DNA of 64,000 nucleotides from Asinibacterium sp. OR53 (GCF_000515315.1 NZ_KI911562.1:826505-890504), one strand, 5' to 3'. Numbered from the stretch's first letter, positions 44,189 through 55,986 are shown. Program-made: numbers and translations. Notes: a model not told the origin generated them from the sequence alone.

Positions 44189-45586
44189 TTATATCTTCAC
44201 CGTCTTCCACTTACCCCTGCGGAACAATAATACGCTGGTAATAGTAACACAGGTTTCGGTTACTACAATAGCAATGAATACTCCTTTAGGTCCCATTTGC
44301 AAATTGATGGCCAGCAAATAGGCAAAGGGTATCTGGAATATCCAGAACCAGAACAAATTGATCCAGGTGGGTGTGCGGCTGTCACCGGCGCCGTTGAATG
44401 CATTGATCATTACCATACCCACTCCATAAAATATATATCCCAGGCTGATGATGCGCAAAGCCGTAACAGCTGTTTTGATCACTTCGGGATTGGTGTGGTT
44501 GATGAGTCCTACAAAAAATTCTGCACCTACTATAAATAATAAAGAAACGAAAGTCATGAAGAGCGCATTATAGCGGGCGGTTTTCCATACAGACTCTTCT
44601 GCCCGTCCCGGTTGTTGTGCACCCAGGTTTTGTCCCACCAGCGTGGCAGCCGCATTGCTGAGTCCCCATGCCGGCATGAGGAAGAACACGATCCATCGGA
44701 AAGCAATGGTATAACCAGCCACTGCTTCACTACCGAAATCAGCAGTGATGCGCGCCATCACCATCCAGCTGGCCGATGCTACTAAAAACTGCAGGGTAGC
44801 GGTAACCGCAATATTCATCAGCGATCTTATGATGCTCCAATCGGGTATGAAATGATGAATATGTATTTTGATGATCCCTTTTCCTTTGAATAAGCGGTAC
44901 ACCTGGTAACATACGCCAATGCCACGGCCTGTTGTAGTGGCCATTGCAGCGCCAGGCAGGCCAAAGAAATGGATCAGTAAAGGACAAAGGATGATGTTAC
45001 AGATGTTGGCCAGCCATAGACTGCGCATGGCGATGGTAGCATCGCCCGCCCCTCTGAATATGCCATTGATAAGGAACAACAACATGATCACAATATTACC
45101 CGTTAACATGATGCGGGTATAGCGGTGGCCCATGCTCACTACCTGTGCATTGGCGCCCATCAGGGTCAATATTTTTTCGGCAAAGAAAATACCAATAAGG
45201 CTGATGATCACGCTGAGCACAAAAGCCAGCAACGCAGATTGTGCACCTGCTTTGGCTGCCCCATCGGGATTTTTCTCACCCACACGCCTGGCTACCATTG
45301 CTGTTGCGGCCATACTCAAACCAATGGCCACAGAATAAACGATCATGAGGAATGATTCTGTTAAGCCTACTGTAGCCGCCGCACCCGGGCCCAACTTTCC
45401 TACGAAAAAAATATCTACAATAGCAAATACCGACTCCATGCACATTTCCAGTATCATGGGAACGGCCAGCATGAATACGGCTTTGCGTATGCTGCCCTGG
45501 GTAAAATCCTGGTGTTCGCTTTGCAAGGCTTCTTTGAAATAAGCGACAAATCCTTTCTTAATGGTAGTATTGTTGGTTGTTGTCAT
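44189..45586 (-). CDS. MATE family multidrug/solute exporter
   Basis: The 465-residue protein has about twelve membrane segments in two related halves and the MATE pattern (VPMILEMCMESVFAIVDIFFVGKLG near the N-terminus, AGYTIAFRWIVFFLMPAWGLSNAAATLVGQNLGA in the middle). It exports cations or drugs in exchange for sodium or protons. It is divergent from the ThiE-like gene, whose start lies 100 bases away. Confidence 0.92.
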   Translation of the reverse strand: MTTTNNTTIKKGFVAYFKEALQSEHQDFTQGSIRKAVFMLAVPMILEMCMESVFAIVDIFFVGKLGPGAAATVGLTESFLMIVYSVAIGLSMAATAMVARRVGEKNPDGAAKAGAQSALLAFVLSVIISLIGIFFAEKILTLMGANAQVVSMGHRYTRIMLTGNIVIMLLFLINGIFRGAGDATIAMRSLWLANICNIILCPLLIHFFGLPGAAMATTTGRGIGVCYQVYRLFKGKGIIKIHIHHFIPDWSIIRSLMNIAVTATLQFLVASASWMVMARITADFGSEAVAGYTIAFRWIVFFLMPAWGLSNAAATLVGQNLGAQQPGRAEESVWKTARYNALFMTFVSLLFIVGAEFFVGLINHTNPEVIKTAVTALRIISLGYIFYGVGMVMINAFNGAGDSRTPTWINLFWFWIFQIPFAYLLAINLQMGPKGVFIAIVVTETCVTITSVLLFRRGKWKTVKI

Positions 45587-45685
45587 CTTTTATGCGCTGG
45601 CAGGGTGAAAAGGGCACCCAAACTAAGTTTTTTTGAAAAATGCTGCCTGGAAAACAGGATAAGCGGTTGTAAATTTACCTTATCA

Positions 45686-46300
45686 ATGAAACTGATCGTT
45701 ATTACACCCGAAAATACCGTGCCGGAGGAAGCTTCGCTGGTAAATCAGTTGTTTCAACTGGGGCTCGACAGGTTACACCTGCGTAAAAAAGATTTCGGCA
45801 TCGATCAATACCATGCTTACCTGCAACAAATTGATCCGGAGTATCATCATCGTATTGCAGTACACGAGCAATTCGACCTGGTGCTTACTTATCATTCACT
45901 GGGGTTGCATTGTAAGAACCATGTGCTGCACGATCAAACACAGATGAAACGGATATTGGAACTATACCCGATATCTCTTTCAGCTTCTGTACATTCCTGG
46001 CGGGAAGTGGAAGAGAACAGCTATCCGCTTAATTATGTTTTCATCAGTCCTGTTTACAATAGTATTTCTAAAAAAGGATACCAGGCATCGATTGACCTCA
46101 ATTATTTGCAACCATTGAAGGATAATGCCGCAACCGATTTACCAGCAGTCGTGGCATTGGGTGGTATTACACATGCACATATTCCTGAATTGTTTCAAAA
46201 AGGATTTGATGGCGTGGCAGTATTGGGTGCTATTTGGGAAGGAGCCGATCCCCTGGCTGCTTTCAGCAAGATCAAAAATGCGATCAGTGAATGTCTTTGA
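45686..46300 (+). CDS. ThiE/TenI-like protein (thiamine phosphate synthase superfamily)
   Basis: The ATG at 45686 starts the conserved LIVITPENTV and gives 204 residues, shorter than most ThiE. A longer frame exists but runs into the divergent MATE gene. It has the TIM-barrel marks LDRLHLRKKDFG, NYVFISPVYNS and AVVALGGITHAHIPELFQKG. The ThiE metal and pyrophosphate motifs (LINDRVDLALxxGADGVHLG) are poorly kept, so it may be a TenI-like isomerase or a divergent ThiE. The main operon already has a clear ThiE. Its 3' end overlaps that of thiF by 17 bases in convergent orientation. Confidence 0.65.
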   Translation: MKLIVITPENTVPEEASLVNQLFQLGLDRLHLRKKDFGIDQYHAYLQQIDPEYHHRIAVHEQFDLVLTYHSLGLHCKNHVLHDQTQMKRILELYPISLSASVHSWREVEENSYPLNYVFISPVYNSISKKGYQASIDLNYLQPLKDNAATDLPAVVALGGITHAHIPELFQKGFDGVAVLGAIWEGADPLAAFSKIKNAISECL

Positions 46301-47345
46301 TGCCGTTTGCTAAACTCAGCACATGGTCAAAGCCTTTTTCTTTTAATATACTTACCGCCTTCGCGCTCCTGATACCGGATGCACAATACAATACATAAGT
46401 CTGTGCGGGATTCAGCTGTGTTGCTTGTTGAGGCAATGCAGATAAGGGTATATGCATGCCGCCGATGTGAAACAATGCCCGCTCTTCTGCTTCTCTTACA
46501 TCAATCAGTTCTACCGGAGTTGTTTGATTCATTGCTTGCAATGCTTCATAAGAAATGGTATCTACAGGCAATGAAGCGCATTCGAATTCATAATTGGCTA
46601 ATTGGTTGATCTGTTTGTTGCCGGCAATCGCTTCAAAACGGAACTCCTGTAGCTGCATGTTCAATGCATTGATCACCAGGAGGCGGCCCGACAAAGTCTC
46701 CCCGATTCCGGTAACGAGCTTGATCACCTCATTGGCCATGAGGGTGCCTACTATACCAGGCAATGTAGCGATCACACCAATGGTAGCGCAGTCAGGTGCT
46801 TCATCGTTTCCGGGTGGTTCGGGGAATACACAACGATAGGTTGGTCCATCACCCCAATTGAATACCGATACCTGTCCCTCGAATTTGAAAATAGAACCGA
46901 AGACTAATGGTTTGCCTGTGATCACACAAGCATCATTCACTAAATACCTGGTGGCAAAATTGTCTGAGCCATCTACAATGAGGTCGTATCCTTCAAACAA
47001 GGATATGATATTGTCTTTGGTAACTGTAATCGCATGAGCCTGTACTTTTATGAACGGGTTCAGTAAACGCATTTTTGCTGCTGCAACCTGGGCTTTGGAT
47101 TGGCCGATATCTTCCCGCGTATATAACACCTGCCTTTGCAGGTTACTGGTTTCTACTTTGTCTCCATCAACAATGCCCAATGTACCGATGCCGGCAGCAG
47201 CGAGGTACTGTGCAGCAGGGCATCCTAATCCGCCTGCACCAATGAGTAATACTTTGGCCCGTTGCAGCATCAATTGACCGGCTGTACCAAACTCCGGCAA
47301 TATCAGTTGCCGGCTATAACGTTCTATTTCTTCCTGTGATAACAT
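46284..47345 (-). CDS. thiF: ThiF/MoeB-type E1-like adenylyltransferase with C-terminal rhodanese domain
   Basis: The ATG at 47345 overlaps the thiH stop (TAATG) and gives 353 residues. The N-terminal part has the adenylation motif VLLIGAGGLGCPAAQYLAAAGIG and the nucleophile region APDCATIGVIATLPGIVG. The C-terminal part is a rhodanese domain (VELIDVREAEE, VLYCASGIRSAKAVSIL) with its active Cys. It adenylates the C-terminus of ThiS and can pass sulfur to it. Three of the four zinc cysteines of E. coli MoeB are absent (YRC instead of CYRC, and no CxxC after the domain), as in some MoeZ-like proteins. Confidence 0.9.
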   Translation of the reverse strand: MLSQEEIERYSRQLILPEFGTAGQLMLQRAKVLLIGAGGLGCPAAQYLAAAGIGTLGIVDGDKVETSNLQRQVLYTREDIGQSKAQVAAAKMRLLNPFIKVQAHAITVTKDNIISLFEGYDLIVDGSDNFATRYLVNDACVITGKPLVFGSIFKFEGQVSVFNWGDGPTYRCVFPEPPGNDEAPDCATIGVIATLPGIVGTLMANEVIKLVTGIGETLSGRLLVINALNMQLQEFRFEAIAGNKQINQLANYEFECASLPVDTISYEALQAMNQTTPVELIDVREAEERALFHIGGMHIPLSALPQQATQLNPAQTYVLYCASGIRSAKAVSILKEKGFDHVLSLANGIKDIH

Positions 47346-48448
47346 TATGCAAAAGCTTCCCAGTCTTTCCACACGGCTTTGTACCCCTGTCGCTCAATCA
47401 TACGCACTACTTCGGCCGGACTGCGGCTGTCATCTATTTCAAACTGCTCCAACGATTCTACTGCGGTTACATAACCACCCGGGTTTGTTTTAGAACCGGC
47501 GCTGATGCTGGTGATACCCAGTTGAATGATGTGATCGCGGAATTTTTCATTTTCGCGGGTCGACATTGACAACTCCACTTCTTCGTTAAAAATACGCCAG
47601 GCACAAATCAGTTGTACCAACTCTTTATCGTTCATCACCACTTTGGGTTCTATCAATCCTTCTGCAGGTCTTAACCTGGGAAAAGAGATGCTGTATTTTG
47701 TTTGCCAGTAAGTTTTCTCCAGGTATTGCAAATGCAGGGCGGTAAAAAAATTATCGGTGCGCCAGTCTTCCAGTCCAATCAAAACACCCAGTCCAATCTT
47801 ATGAATACCGGCCTTGCCAAGCCTGTCGGGCGTGGCGAGGCGGTAATAGAAATTAGATTTTTTTCCTTTGGTGTGGTGCAGTTTGTAATCGTCTTTATGA
47901 TAGGTTTCCTGGTATACCAGCACCGTATGTAACCCGGCATTGATGAGTGTTTCGTATTCGTCTTGCTCCAGCGGCTGCACTTCCATCGACACATTGGCAA
48001 ACTGTTGTTTCAATAAAGTAATAGCATTTTTCAGGTAATCAACACCTACGGTTCTGTTGGCTTCACCGGTAACGAGCAGTACGTGTTCAAATCCTTGTTG
48101 CTTCAGGTAATCGGCCTCCTGCTGAATCTCGGAAGACGATAACGTTTTGCGTGGTATCTGGTTATGCAGACTGAACCCGCAATACGTGCATATATTCTGG
48201 CATTCGTTCGAAAGATATAAAGGAATATACAATTGCAATGTTTTGCCAAAACGCTTTTGTGTAAGGCGATGGCTCAGCATGGCCATCTCTTCAAGATACG
48301 GCATGGCTGCGGGAGAGATCAATGCTTTGAAATCTTCCAGGTTGCGTTTGTTTTTGCGCAAAGCAGCTTCCACATCAGCCGCTGTTTTACAGTAGATGCT
48401 TTGCTTTATCTCATCCCACTGGTATTGATCGAATAGCTCCTGGAACAT
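47345..48448 (-). CDS. thiH: 2-iminoacetate synthase ThiH, radical SAM
   Basis: The 367-residue protein has the radical SAM cluster motif CxxxCxxC as CQNICTYC (about residue 83) and the ThiH segment FSLHNQIPRKTLSSSEIQQE. It splits tyrosine to give dehydroglycine for the thiazole ring. The organism therefore uses the ThiH route; no ThiO is seen in the operon. The stop overlaps the thiF start. Confidence 0.95.
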   Translation of the reverse strand: MFQELFDQYQWDEIKQSIYCKTAADVEAALRKNKRNLEDFKALISPAAMPYLEEMAMLSHRLTQKRFGKTLQLYIPLYLSNECQNICTYCGFSLHNQIPRKTLSSSEIQQEADYLKQQGFEHVLLVTGEANRTVGVDYLKNAITLLKQQFANVSMEVQPLEQDEYETLINAGLHTVLVYQETYHKDDYKLHHTKGKKSNFYYRLATPDRLGKAGIHKIGLGVLIGLEDWRTDNFFTALHLQYLEKTYWQTKYSISFPRLRPAEGLIEPKVVMNDKELVQLICAWRIFNEEVELSMSTRENEKFRDHIIQLGITSISAGSKTNPGGYVTAVESLEQFEIDDSRSPAEVVRMIERQGYKAVWKDWEAFA

Positions 48449-48457
48449 AGGGGTTGT

Positions 48458-49231
48458 TTAGAGTTCTGCTAAAAATTGTGTGAACGGGCTGCTGGCGTGT
48501 GCATGATCGCTCACTGCACCCAAACCTGCCAACCACGCCTTTCTTCCTGATTCTACCCCTTGCCTAAAGGCAAGGGCCATAGTTATGGGGTCTCCGGAGA
48601 CGGCGATGGCGGTGTTTACAAGAACAGCGTCAGCACCTAACTCCATAGCAGCGGCAGCATGACTGGGGGCGCCTATTCCTGCATCTACGATCACGGGTAC
48701 ATTGCTTTGTTCAATGATGATCTGCAGGAAATCGATCGTTTTCAATCCTTTGTTACTGCCAATGGGCGAACCTAGCGGCATTACAGCTGCAACACCTACT
48801 TCTTCGAGCCGCTTGCACAGCACCGGATCGGCATGGATATAGGGTAATACAATGAAGCCGAGTTTCACCAGTTCTGCCGCTGCTTCCAGCGTTTCAACGG
48901 GGTCGGGCAACAGGTATTTGGGATCAGGATGGATCTCGAGTTTGAGCCAATTCGTCTCCAACGCTTCCCTGGCCATTTGCGCGGCGAACACTGCTTCTTT
49001 TGCATTGCGCACACCCGATGTATTGGGCAGTAAGTGTATGGAAGGATGACGAAGATGTTTCAATATATCATCATCATCGTCTTTTTCTATGCGTTTCAAC
49101 GCCATCGTTACCAATTCAGTTCCGGAAGCAAGCAAAGCTTCTTCCATCAACTGGTGGTTACCGAATTTGCCGGTTCCTGTAATGAGGCGACTGTTGAATG
49201 ATTGTCCGCCTATGATCAATGCATCTTTCAT
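48458..49231 (-). CDS. thiG: Thiazole synthase ThiG
   Basis: The ATG at 49231, one base after the thiE stop, gives [22 protein letters not shown] and 257 residues. The catalytic lysine lies in [17 protein letters not shown], and [23 protein letters not shown] binds phosphate. It joins the sulfur from ThiS-thiocarboxylate, dehydroglycine and deoxyxylulose phosphate into the thiazole phosphate. It lies between thiE and thiH. Confidence 0.96.
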   Translation of the reverse strand: MKDALIIGGQSFNSRLITGTGKFGNHQLMEEALLASGTELVTMALKRIEKDDDDDILKHLRHPSIHLLPNTSGVRNAKEAVFAAQMAREALETNWLKLEIHPDPKYLLPDPVETLEAAAELVKLGFIVLPYIHADPVLCKRLEEVGVAAVMPLGSPIGSNKGLKTIDFLQIIIEQSNVPVIVDAGIGAPSHAAAAMELGADAVLVNTAIAVSGDPITMALAFRQGVESGRKAWLAGLGAVSDHAHASSPFTQFLAEL

Positions 49232-49232
49232 C

Positions 49233-49868
49233 TCAAACGGTTTTAATGGTATGATGGTTACACAACTCAACAAATGCGCGCGCGACTTTTTTCACTTTCG
49301 GGGCCTGTGAAATAGCAGCGGAAACAGCAACACCATGCAAACCCGTTTCCAGTAAAAGCGGCACGTCTTCTGCACAGATACCGCCGATACCCACCACGGG
49401 TGGAATAACCAATCCTTCCTGTATCAATTGTTCAAAAAGGGTGTGATAGCCTTGCAATCCTAATACAGGACTCAGTTTTTCTTTGGTAGTGGTGAAACGA
49501 TAAGGACCTAATCCAATATAGTCCGCCGGACCTTTGGCAATCTTCCGCAGGTCTTCCAGTGTGTTGGCCGTGCATCCTATGATATAATCATTGCCCAGGA
49601 TGGCCCTGGCTTTCGACAGTGGCATGTCTTCCTTTCCTATATGCACGCCATCGGCACCAATATCCAACGCCAGCGATACATTGTCGTTGATGATCAGTTT
49701 TGCCTGGTGCTCACGACAAACAGCAAGTACATCCAATGCTGTTGTTTTGTAAGCTTCATAAGTAATATTTTTCAGCCGCAACTGTATCCAGTCAACACCG
49801 GCTTCGCAGGCCATACGTGCCAGGTCGGCAGATGTGGTGATGTATTGTAGTTTACTGATTTGTTTCAT
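49233..49868 (-). CDS. thiE: Thiamine-phosphate synthase ThiE
   Basis: The 211-residue protein carries the full ThiE motif [25 protein letters not shown] and, further on, [18 protein letters not shown] and [19 protein letters not shown]. It couples hydroxymethylpyrimidine pyrophosphate with thiazole phosphate. It overlaps the thiD end by 17 bases. Confidence 0.94.
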   Translation of the reverse strand: MKQISKLQYITTSADLARMACEAGVDWIQLRLKNITYEAYKTTALDVLAVCREHQAKLIINDNVSLALDIGADGVHIGKEDMPLSKARAILGNDYIIGCTANTLEDLRKIAKGPADYIGLGPYRFTTTKEKLSPVLGLQGYHTLFEQLIQEGLVIPPVVGIGGICAEDVPLLLETGLHGVAVSAAISQAPKVKKVARAFVELCNHHTIKTV

Positions 49869-50631
49869 GATGAACCGGGTATTGATGATATCCTAACAAT
49901 GTTTGATTGCTGGATAAAAATAAATGTGTGTACCTGCCGGCATTTTCTGCTGCTGTTGGCAGGTCTTTTCCCAAAGCAAGTTGCGTGGCCAATGCAGCAG
50001 ATAATACGCAGCCGCTTCCGTGTTTTTCGCCGTGGGCGATCCTGGGTTGCTGGTAAGTATAAGTTGTGCGCTCTACATACAATGTATCGGTAGCCATGAC
50101 TTCTGTTGCATGTCCGCCTTTCAGGTAAATGGCGCAGTATTCACTGCTCTCCAGTAATTGTTGGTGCAATGCTGCTCCTTCACCAAAAAGTTGTTCCGCT
50201 TCAGGGATATTGGGTGTAATAACGCTGATCTGTTTCATCACTGCTTGTAATCGTTTCTTGTCTATGCGATCATGAAAAGAGAACCCTGCACTCGCTTTCA
50301 ATATAGGATCCCAGGTAATGACGGCACCGGCATGATGTGCTTGGATGAAAACAACCAGTTCTTCCAGTACTTCGAGGCTTTCGATGAGTCCGATCTTGTA
50401 ATGATGTGTTTGAAATCTTTTGAACAAAACGCTCATTTGTTCTTTGATCGTTTCAACCGGTATCCACGCTGTCTTTTCAAAAGCGATATCGTTCTGGAAT
50501 GTATTGGCCGATAATACACCCAATCCATATCCTCCATTGGCTTCAATGGTTTTGATATCGGCCAGTATGCCGGCCCCGCCGCTGGGGTCGAAGCCTGCAA
50601 TACTCAATACATATGGTCGGGTTGTTTTCAA
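49852..50631 (-). CDS. thiD: Hydroxymethylpyrimidine/phosphomethylpyrimidine kinase ThiD
   Basis: The 259-residue protein has the ribokinase-type start VLSIAGFDPSGGAGILADIKT and the catalytic segment KHGSGCVLSAALATQLALG. It phosphorylates HMP and HMP-P. It is 5 bases after thiC and overlaps thiE. Confidence 0.95.
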   Translation of the reverse strand: MKTTRPYVLSIAGFDPSGGAGILADIKTIEANGGYGLGVLSANTFQNDIAFEKTAWIPVETIKEQMSVLFKRFQTHHYKIGLIESLEVLEELVVFIQAHHAGAVITWDPILKASAGFSFHDRIDKKRLQAVMKQISVITPNIPEAEQLFGEGAALHQQLLESSEYCAIYLKGGHATEVMATDTLYVERTTYTYQQPRIAHGEKHGSGCVLSAALATQLALGKDLPTAAENAGRYTHLFLSSNQTLLGYHQYPVHHETNQ

Positions 50632-50636
50632 AACAA

Positions 50637-52713
<2,077 letters not shown>

Positions 52714-52784
52714 ACCACAGATTAAGAATGAAACAATAAGGAACGGGTACTTTAAGGGAGAAAATAAGAGATGCTGAGCATCGG

Positions 52785-52861
52785 TTACTTTTTCCTGCGC
52801 AGGCATTATCCTGATCAGGTGCGAGGGTATGATCTCAGCCTTTCTTGTCGGCACCCCTAAA
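52785..52861 (-). promoter_or_regulatory. TPP riboswitch (THI element) of the thiamin operon
   Basis: On the minus strand the leader shows the conserved elements in order: GGGGTGCC, GGCTGAGATCATACCC, ACCTGATC, GGATAATGCC and TGCGCAGG. Downstream, GATGCTCAGCATC (52770-52782) forms a small hairpin before a T-rich stretch and may be the terminator or part of the expression platform. It should lower thiS-thiF expression when thiamin pyrophosphate is abundant. Confidence 0.93.
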
Positions 52862-53061
52862 GCAGAACGAAAGTAAGACAGTTATCGGATTTACGCCGGA
52901 TAAATTTTTAATCCGCCATTGGCCAATGCGTAATGCCTGCGGCTTTTGTATAATATTTTCAAAATTGGTAAATTTGGATAACTGGCAAAGCACCCGGATA
53001 CTGACAGATGTAATAAAAATGAATTTTGTTTCTGAATTTGGAAACCTTTTAAACGTCTAGT

Positions 53062-53814
53062 ATGCCTAATAACCTAAAATCAAAACTGTCGCATTTTTTC
53101 ACTTTACAAGTGGCCAATCGTGTTTTAATGGGATTAGGGAATTTGATGACCCCTTTTTCAAAAGTGAGCAGCAAACCCATCCTGCCAAAAGAAGAATTTC
53201 CCTGGGCAAAAATTCTGGAAGACAATTGGGAGAACATCCAGGCGGAGGTACACGCCCTGCTGGCTAACCAGAGCGATCTTCCCAATATCCAGGATATACA
53301 ACCTGCTGAATCGTTGCTCACGACCGATAATAAATGGAAAACTTTTTTCCTGCAGGGCTTCGGACATAAAGCAGAAAAGAATCGCGAGCGCTGTCCGGCT
53401 ACTGCTAAGGTGTTGGATCAGATCCCCGATTTGCTGACCGGATTTTTTTCCATCCTTCATCCGGGCAAACATATTCCTGCGCACAAGGGCATCTTTAAAG
53501 GAATTGTAAGAACCCATCTCGGATTGATCATTCCGGGCAAACCCGGTGAGTGCCGCATGCGTGTGGACAAAGAGTATATTCACTGGGAGCAGGGTAAAGC
53601 CGTTTTCTTTGACGATACGTATAACCACGAAGTATGGAATGACTCAGACGGCATCCGTGTGGTGTTATTGATCGATACCAAACGCCCTTACAGCAAAATA
53701 GGAGAGCGCATCAACAACTTTGTGATCAACGGCATTACAAATTCCGTTTATGTAAAAGACGCGTTGAAGAAGAACGAGGATTGGGAGAAAATGTATTATA
53801 AGGTACTGGCTTAA
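53062..53814 (+). CDS. Aspartyl/asparaginyl beta-hydroxylase family protein (LpxO-like)
   Basis: The 250-residue protein has the iron and 2-oxoglutarate features of this family: PAHKGIFKGIVRTHLGLIIPG gives the first His, and VFFDDTYNHEVWN gives the second His, with Arg in IRVVLLID. Related enzymes hydroxylate lipid A or Asp/Asn residues in proteins. The substrate here cannot be told. It is the last gene before the tRNA and the integrated element. Confidence 0.83.
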   Translation: MPNNLKSKLSHFFTLQVANRVLMGLGNLMTPFSKVSSKPILPKEEFPWAKILEDNWENIQAEVHALLANQSDLPNIQDIQPAESLLTTDNKWKTFFLQGFGHKAEKNRERCPATAKVLDQIPDLLTGFFSILHPGKHIPAHKGIFKGIVRTHLGLIIPGKPGECRMRVDKEYIHWEQGKAVFFDDTYNHEVWNDSDGIRVVLLIDTKRPYSKIGERINNFVINGITNSVYVKDALKKNEDWEKMYYKVLA

Positions 53815-53862
53815 CTGTGAAAATCTTAATTTAGCATCCCTGAATGAGATCATCATTGGTTT

Positions 53863-53938
<76 letters not shown>

Positions 53939-53940
53939 GA

Positions 53941-53968
53941 AAAGCTCTTGCAAATCAAGGGCTTTTTT
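53941..53968 (+). terminator. Terminator supplied by the element after tRNA-Pro
   Basis: AAAGCTCTTG (53941-53950) pairs with CAAGGGCTTT (53956-53965), with one G-U pair, followed by a T run. The original tRNA terminator was displaced to 62125-62165, so the element seems to bring a replacement. Confidence 0.7.
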
Positions 53969-54018
53969 CATGCCTATTCATAGCTCATATAACCCAAACT
54001 GACCATTCACCTTCAAAT

Positions 54019-54036
54019 TGGGTCAGGAATGGGTCA
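54019..54036 (+). promoter_or_regulatory. Paired TGGGTCA motifs, likely integrase arm sites (left)
   Basis: TGGGTCA occurs at 54019-54025 and 54030-54036, spaced 11 bases start to start. The same pair with the same spacing occurs at the right end (61985-62002). The second copy overlaps the integrase start codon, so binding could also repress integrase expression. Confidence 0.6.
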
Positions 54037-55162
54037 GAAAAACTTCAAGGGTGTCGTTAGTGTCGCAAATGCCGATGGCCGCATAAGACTACGTTGGAGA
54101 TACCAAGCACACCGTTACTCATTAAGCCTTTATAAGTACAGCAAGCAAAACCTTTTACAAGCCAAGAAAACAGCCCTGCAAATCGAGCAGGATATGTTAA
54201 ATGAGCAGTTCGACTATTCGCTCAACAAATATCGGGGTGTGCAGGATATATCACCTCGCACAGAAAAAACCATTACCGAATTTTTCGAGGAATGGACTAC
54301 TGTTTACCGACAGATGGACTGTGAAAAGAACGTTCATTACAACGCTATGAGAAATACCATGAAAAGATGGGGACAGTTCAACGAAAAAACAGCCCTTCTC
54401 AAACTGAATCAGGAAACCTTTGGAGCAAGAACCTACAATGAACGTCTTACTATGCTCAAATCCTTTGCTGGGTGGCTTGTAAAGGCTCAAATCTGGTCTC
54501 ATAACCCGTTTGCAGACGTTAACAGGAAAAAAGTGAAGAAAGCCAAAAATCCAACCAGAAAGCCTTTCACAGAAGAAGAAATATCGAAGATATTAAATGC
54601 TATTAGGTATGATACTTTTAGTCCGAAAAGTTCAAGATATAAGCACTCTCATTATTACCCATTCGTATACTTCATCTTCAAAACGGGTGTGAGGAATGCA
54701 GAAGCTATCGGTCTACGAGTGGGAAGTGTGAATGTAGTAAATAAGACCATTGCCATTAAAGAAGTGATGGCACGCTCCTTGGTAAGTACGAGTTCTGCAC
54801 AAAGGATAAGAAAGGAAACGAAGAACGGAAAGGAGCGGTATTTGCCATTGACTGCTGATCTGCATTTCATTCTGCATCCATTGATTGTGGGTAGGGATAA
54901 AGATGCCTTAGTTTTCGAGTCTCCGACAGGGTTGGCTATCGATGACCATAATTTTCAAAGGCGTATTTTCAAAAACGTACTTGCAAAGTTGGGTATTGAA
55001 GAAAGGGTGCTGTATGCTTGCCGCCATACATTTGGTAGCCGTTGCATAGATGCAGGTATTACGCCTGTAATGACGGCTTTTCTGATGGGGAACAATCCTG
55101 AAACTGCATTGCGGAATTATACCCATCAGTTGAATATTCCAACGGAGTTGCCAGAAGTTTGA
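54029..55162 (+). CDS. int: Tyrosine recombinase/integrase of the element
   Basis: The 377-residue protein has an arm-binding N-terminus (about 1-60), a SAM-like core-binding domain (about 85-175) and a catalytic domain. Catalytic residues visible are Arg in TGVRNAEAIGL (about 221), the Arg-His pair in ACRHTFGSR (332-333) and the nucleophile Tyr364 in LRNYTH. The usual GH before the tyrosine reads GN (MGNNPE), a substitution seen in several Bacteroidota integrases. It sits next to attL in tRNA-Pro and would catalyse insertion and excision. Confidence 0.92.
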   Translation: MGQKNFKGVVSVANADGRIRLRWRYQAHRYSLSLYKYSKQNLLQAKKTALQIEQDMLNEQFDYSLNKYRGVQDISPRTEKTITEFFEEWTTVYRQMDCEKNVHYNAMRNTMKRWGQFNEKTALLKLNQETFGARTYNERLTMLKSFAGWLVKAQIWSHNPFADVNRKKVKKAKNPTRKPFTEEEISKILNAIRYDTFSPKSSRYKHSHYYPFVYFIFKTGVRNAEAIGLRVGSVNVVNKTIAIKEVMARSLVSTSSAQRIRKETKNGKERYLPLTADLHFILHPLIVGRDKDALVFESPTGLAIDDHNFQRRIFKNVLAKLGIEERVLYACRHTFGSRCIDAGITPVMTAFLMGNNPETALRNYTHQLNIPTELPEV

Positions 55163-55277
55163 AAGTGTCGACTGTTTGCTACTAAGTTAAAGCTTCAATC
55201 TGCTGCGGAAGGAATACAACCCAGCAGATTGAAGTTTTAAAGACTGATGATTACCCGATCATTTCAATCATTACAGG

Positions 55278-55985
55278 CTACTCTTTGACTTCTTCCTGAC
55301 TGCCCTGCGAAAAATTTTCTAACGGGAATCCTGAATATTCAGGATGTGCTTCGATAACACCTCGATAAAAGTTCTTTGCTTCACCACAGAAGAGCATTTG
55401 AGGGTTAAAATGAAAAAGATGATAGTCAACGCCTTTCGGCTTTTTTCCAATCCTCTTAATTACTTTGGCTTCGCTTAATTTATCAATTGCCTTCCTATAG
55501 GTATCTCTTGATTTTATCCCTAATCCCTTTTTTTGAACTTGTTCGTATTCAAGATCAATTGTATCATTCAAATGCTCAATTTCATATAAGATGTATACGA
55601 AAAGCCTCACTGCACTGTCCGATAGATTTAAAATGGTATTCCGGTTTTTGGCAGAGTTAATAACTTTTGTAAACTCGTAGTTTGGCATCTCTCGTGTATA
55701 TTTGACAGACCCCTCATTAATTACACCCTTACCGAGAGTATATTGAAATTGTGAGAGAGTACTGTCTGACAAAGGGGCATTAAAATCAGCCAGATTAGGC
55801 TCAATTTGGTCAATATAATCTGCAAGAGGGTTTTTGAATACACAACTGTAGTCTCTAGTCTTTGGCTTCTTACGTGTTGCGTTTGCAGGTTTGGAAGCCC
55901 CCTTTTGCTCTGAGGTACAATTAACCTCTTTCGCCATCTTTAAAACCTTCGCCACATTGGGAGTAAGTCGTTTTTTCCTTGTCAT
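55278..55985 (-). CDS. Winged-helix replication-initiator-like protein
   Basis: The 235-residue protein begins basic (MTRKKRLTPNVAKVLKMAKE). Its second half holds a winged-helix pattern (ILNLSDSAVRLFVYILYEIE, SRDTYRKAIDKLSEAKVIKRIG, DYHLFHFNPQMLF) of the kind in RepA/RepB-like initiators of Bacteroidota plasmids and integrative elements. It lacks the relaxase or helicase motifs that would point elsewhere. Palindromes ATGTCA-N5-TGAC lie just upstream. Replication of the excised element is the likely role, which is inferred from fold and context. Confidence 0.6.
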   Translation of the reverse strand: MTRKKRLTPNVAKVLKMAKEVNCTSEQKGASKPANATRKKPKTRDYSCVFKNPLADYIDQIEPNLADFNAPLSDSTLSQFQYTLGKGVINEGSVKYTREMPNYEFTKVINSAKNRNTILNLSDSAVRLFVYILYEIEHLNDTIDLEYEQVQKKGLGIKSRDTYRKAIDKLSEAKVIKRIGKKPKGVDYHLFHFNPQMLFCGEAKNFYRGVIEAHPEYSGFPLENFSQGSQEEVKE

Positions 55986-55986
55986 A

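Noticed and set aside
45512..45685. Longer start for the ThiE/TenI-like gene
   Set aside because: The extra residues lie in the start region of the divergent MATE gene and have no family resemblance; the ATG at 45686 starts the conserved barrel strand.
52714..52854. N-terminal extension of ThiS
   Set aside because: These codons lie in the TPP riboswitch leader; the ATG at 52713 gives a normal ThiS.
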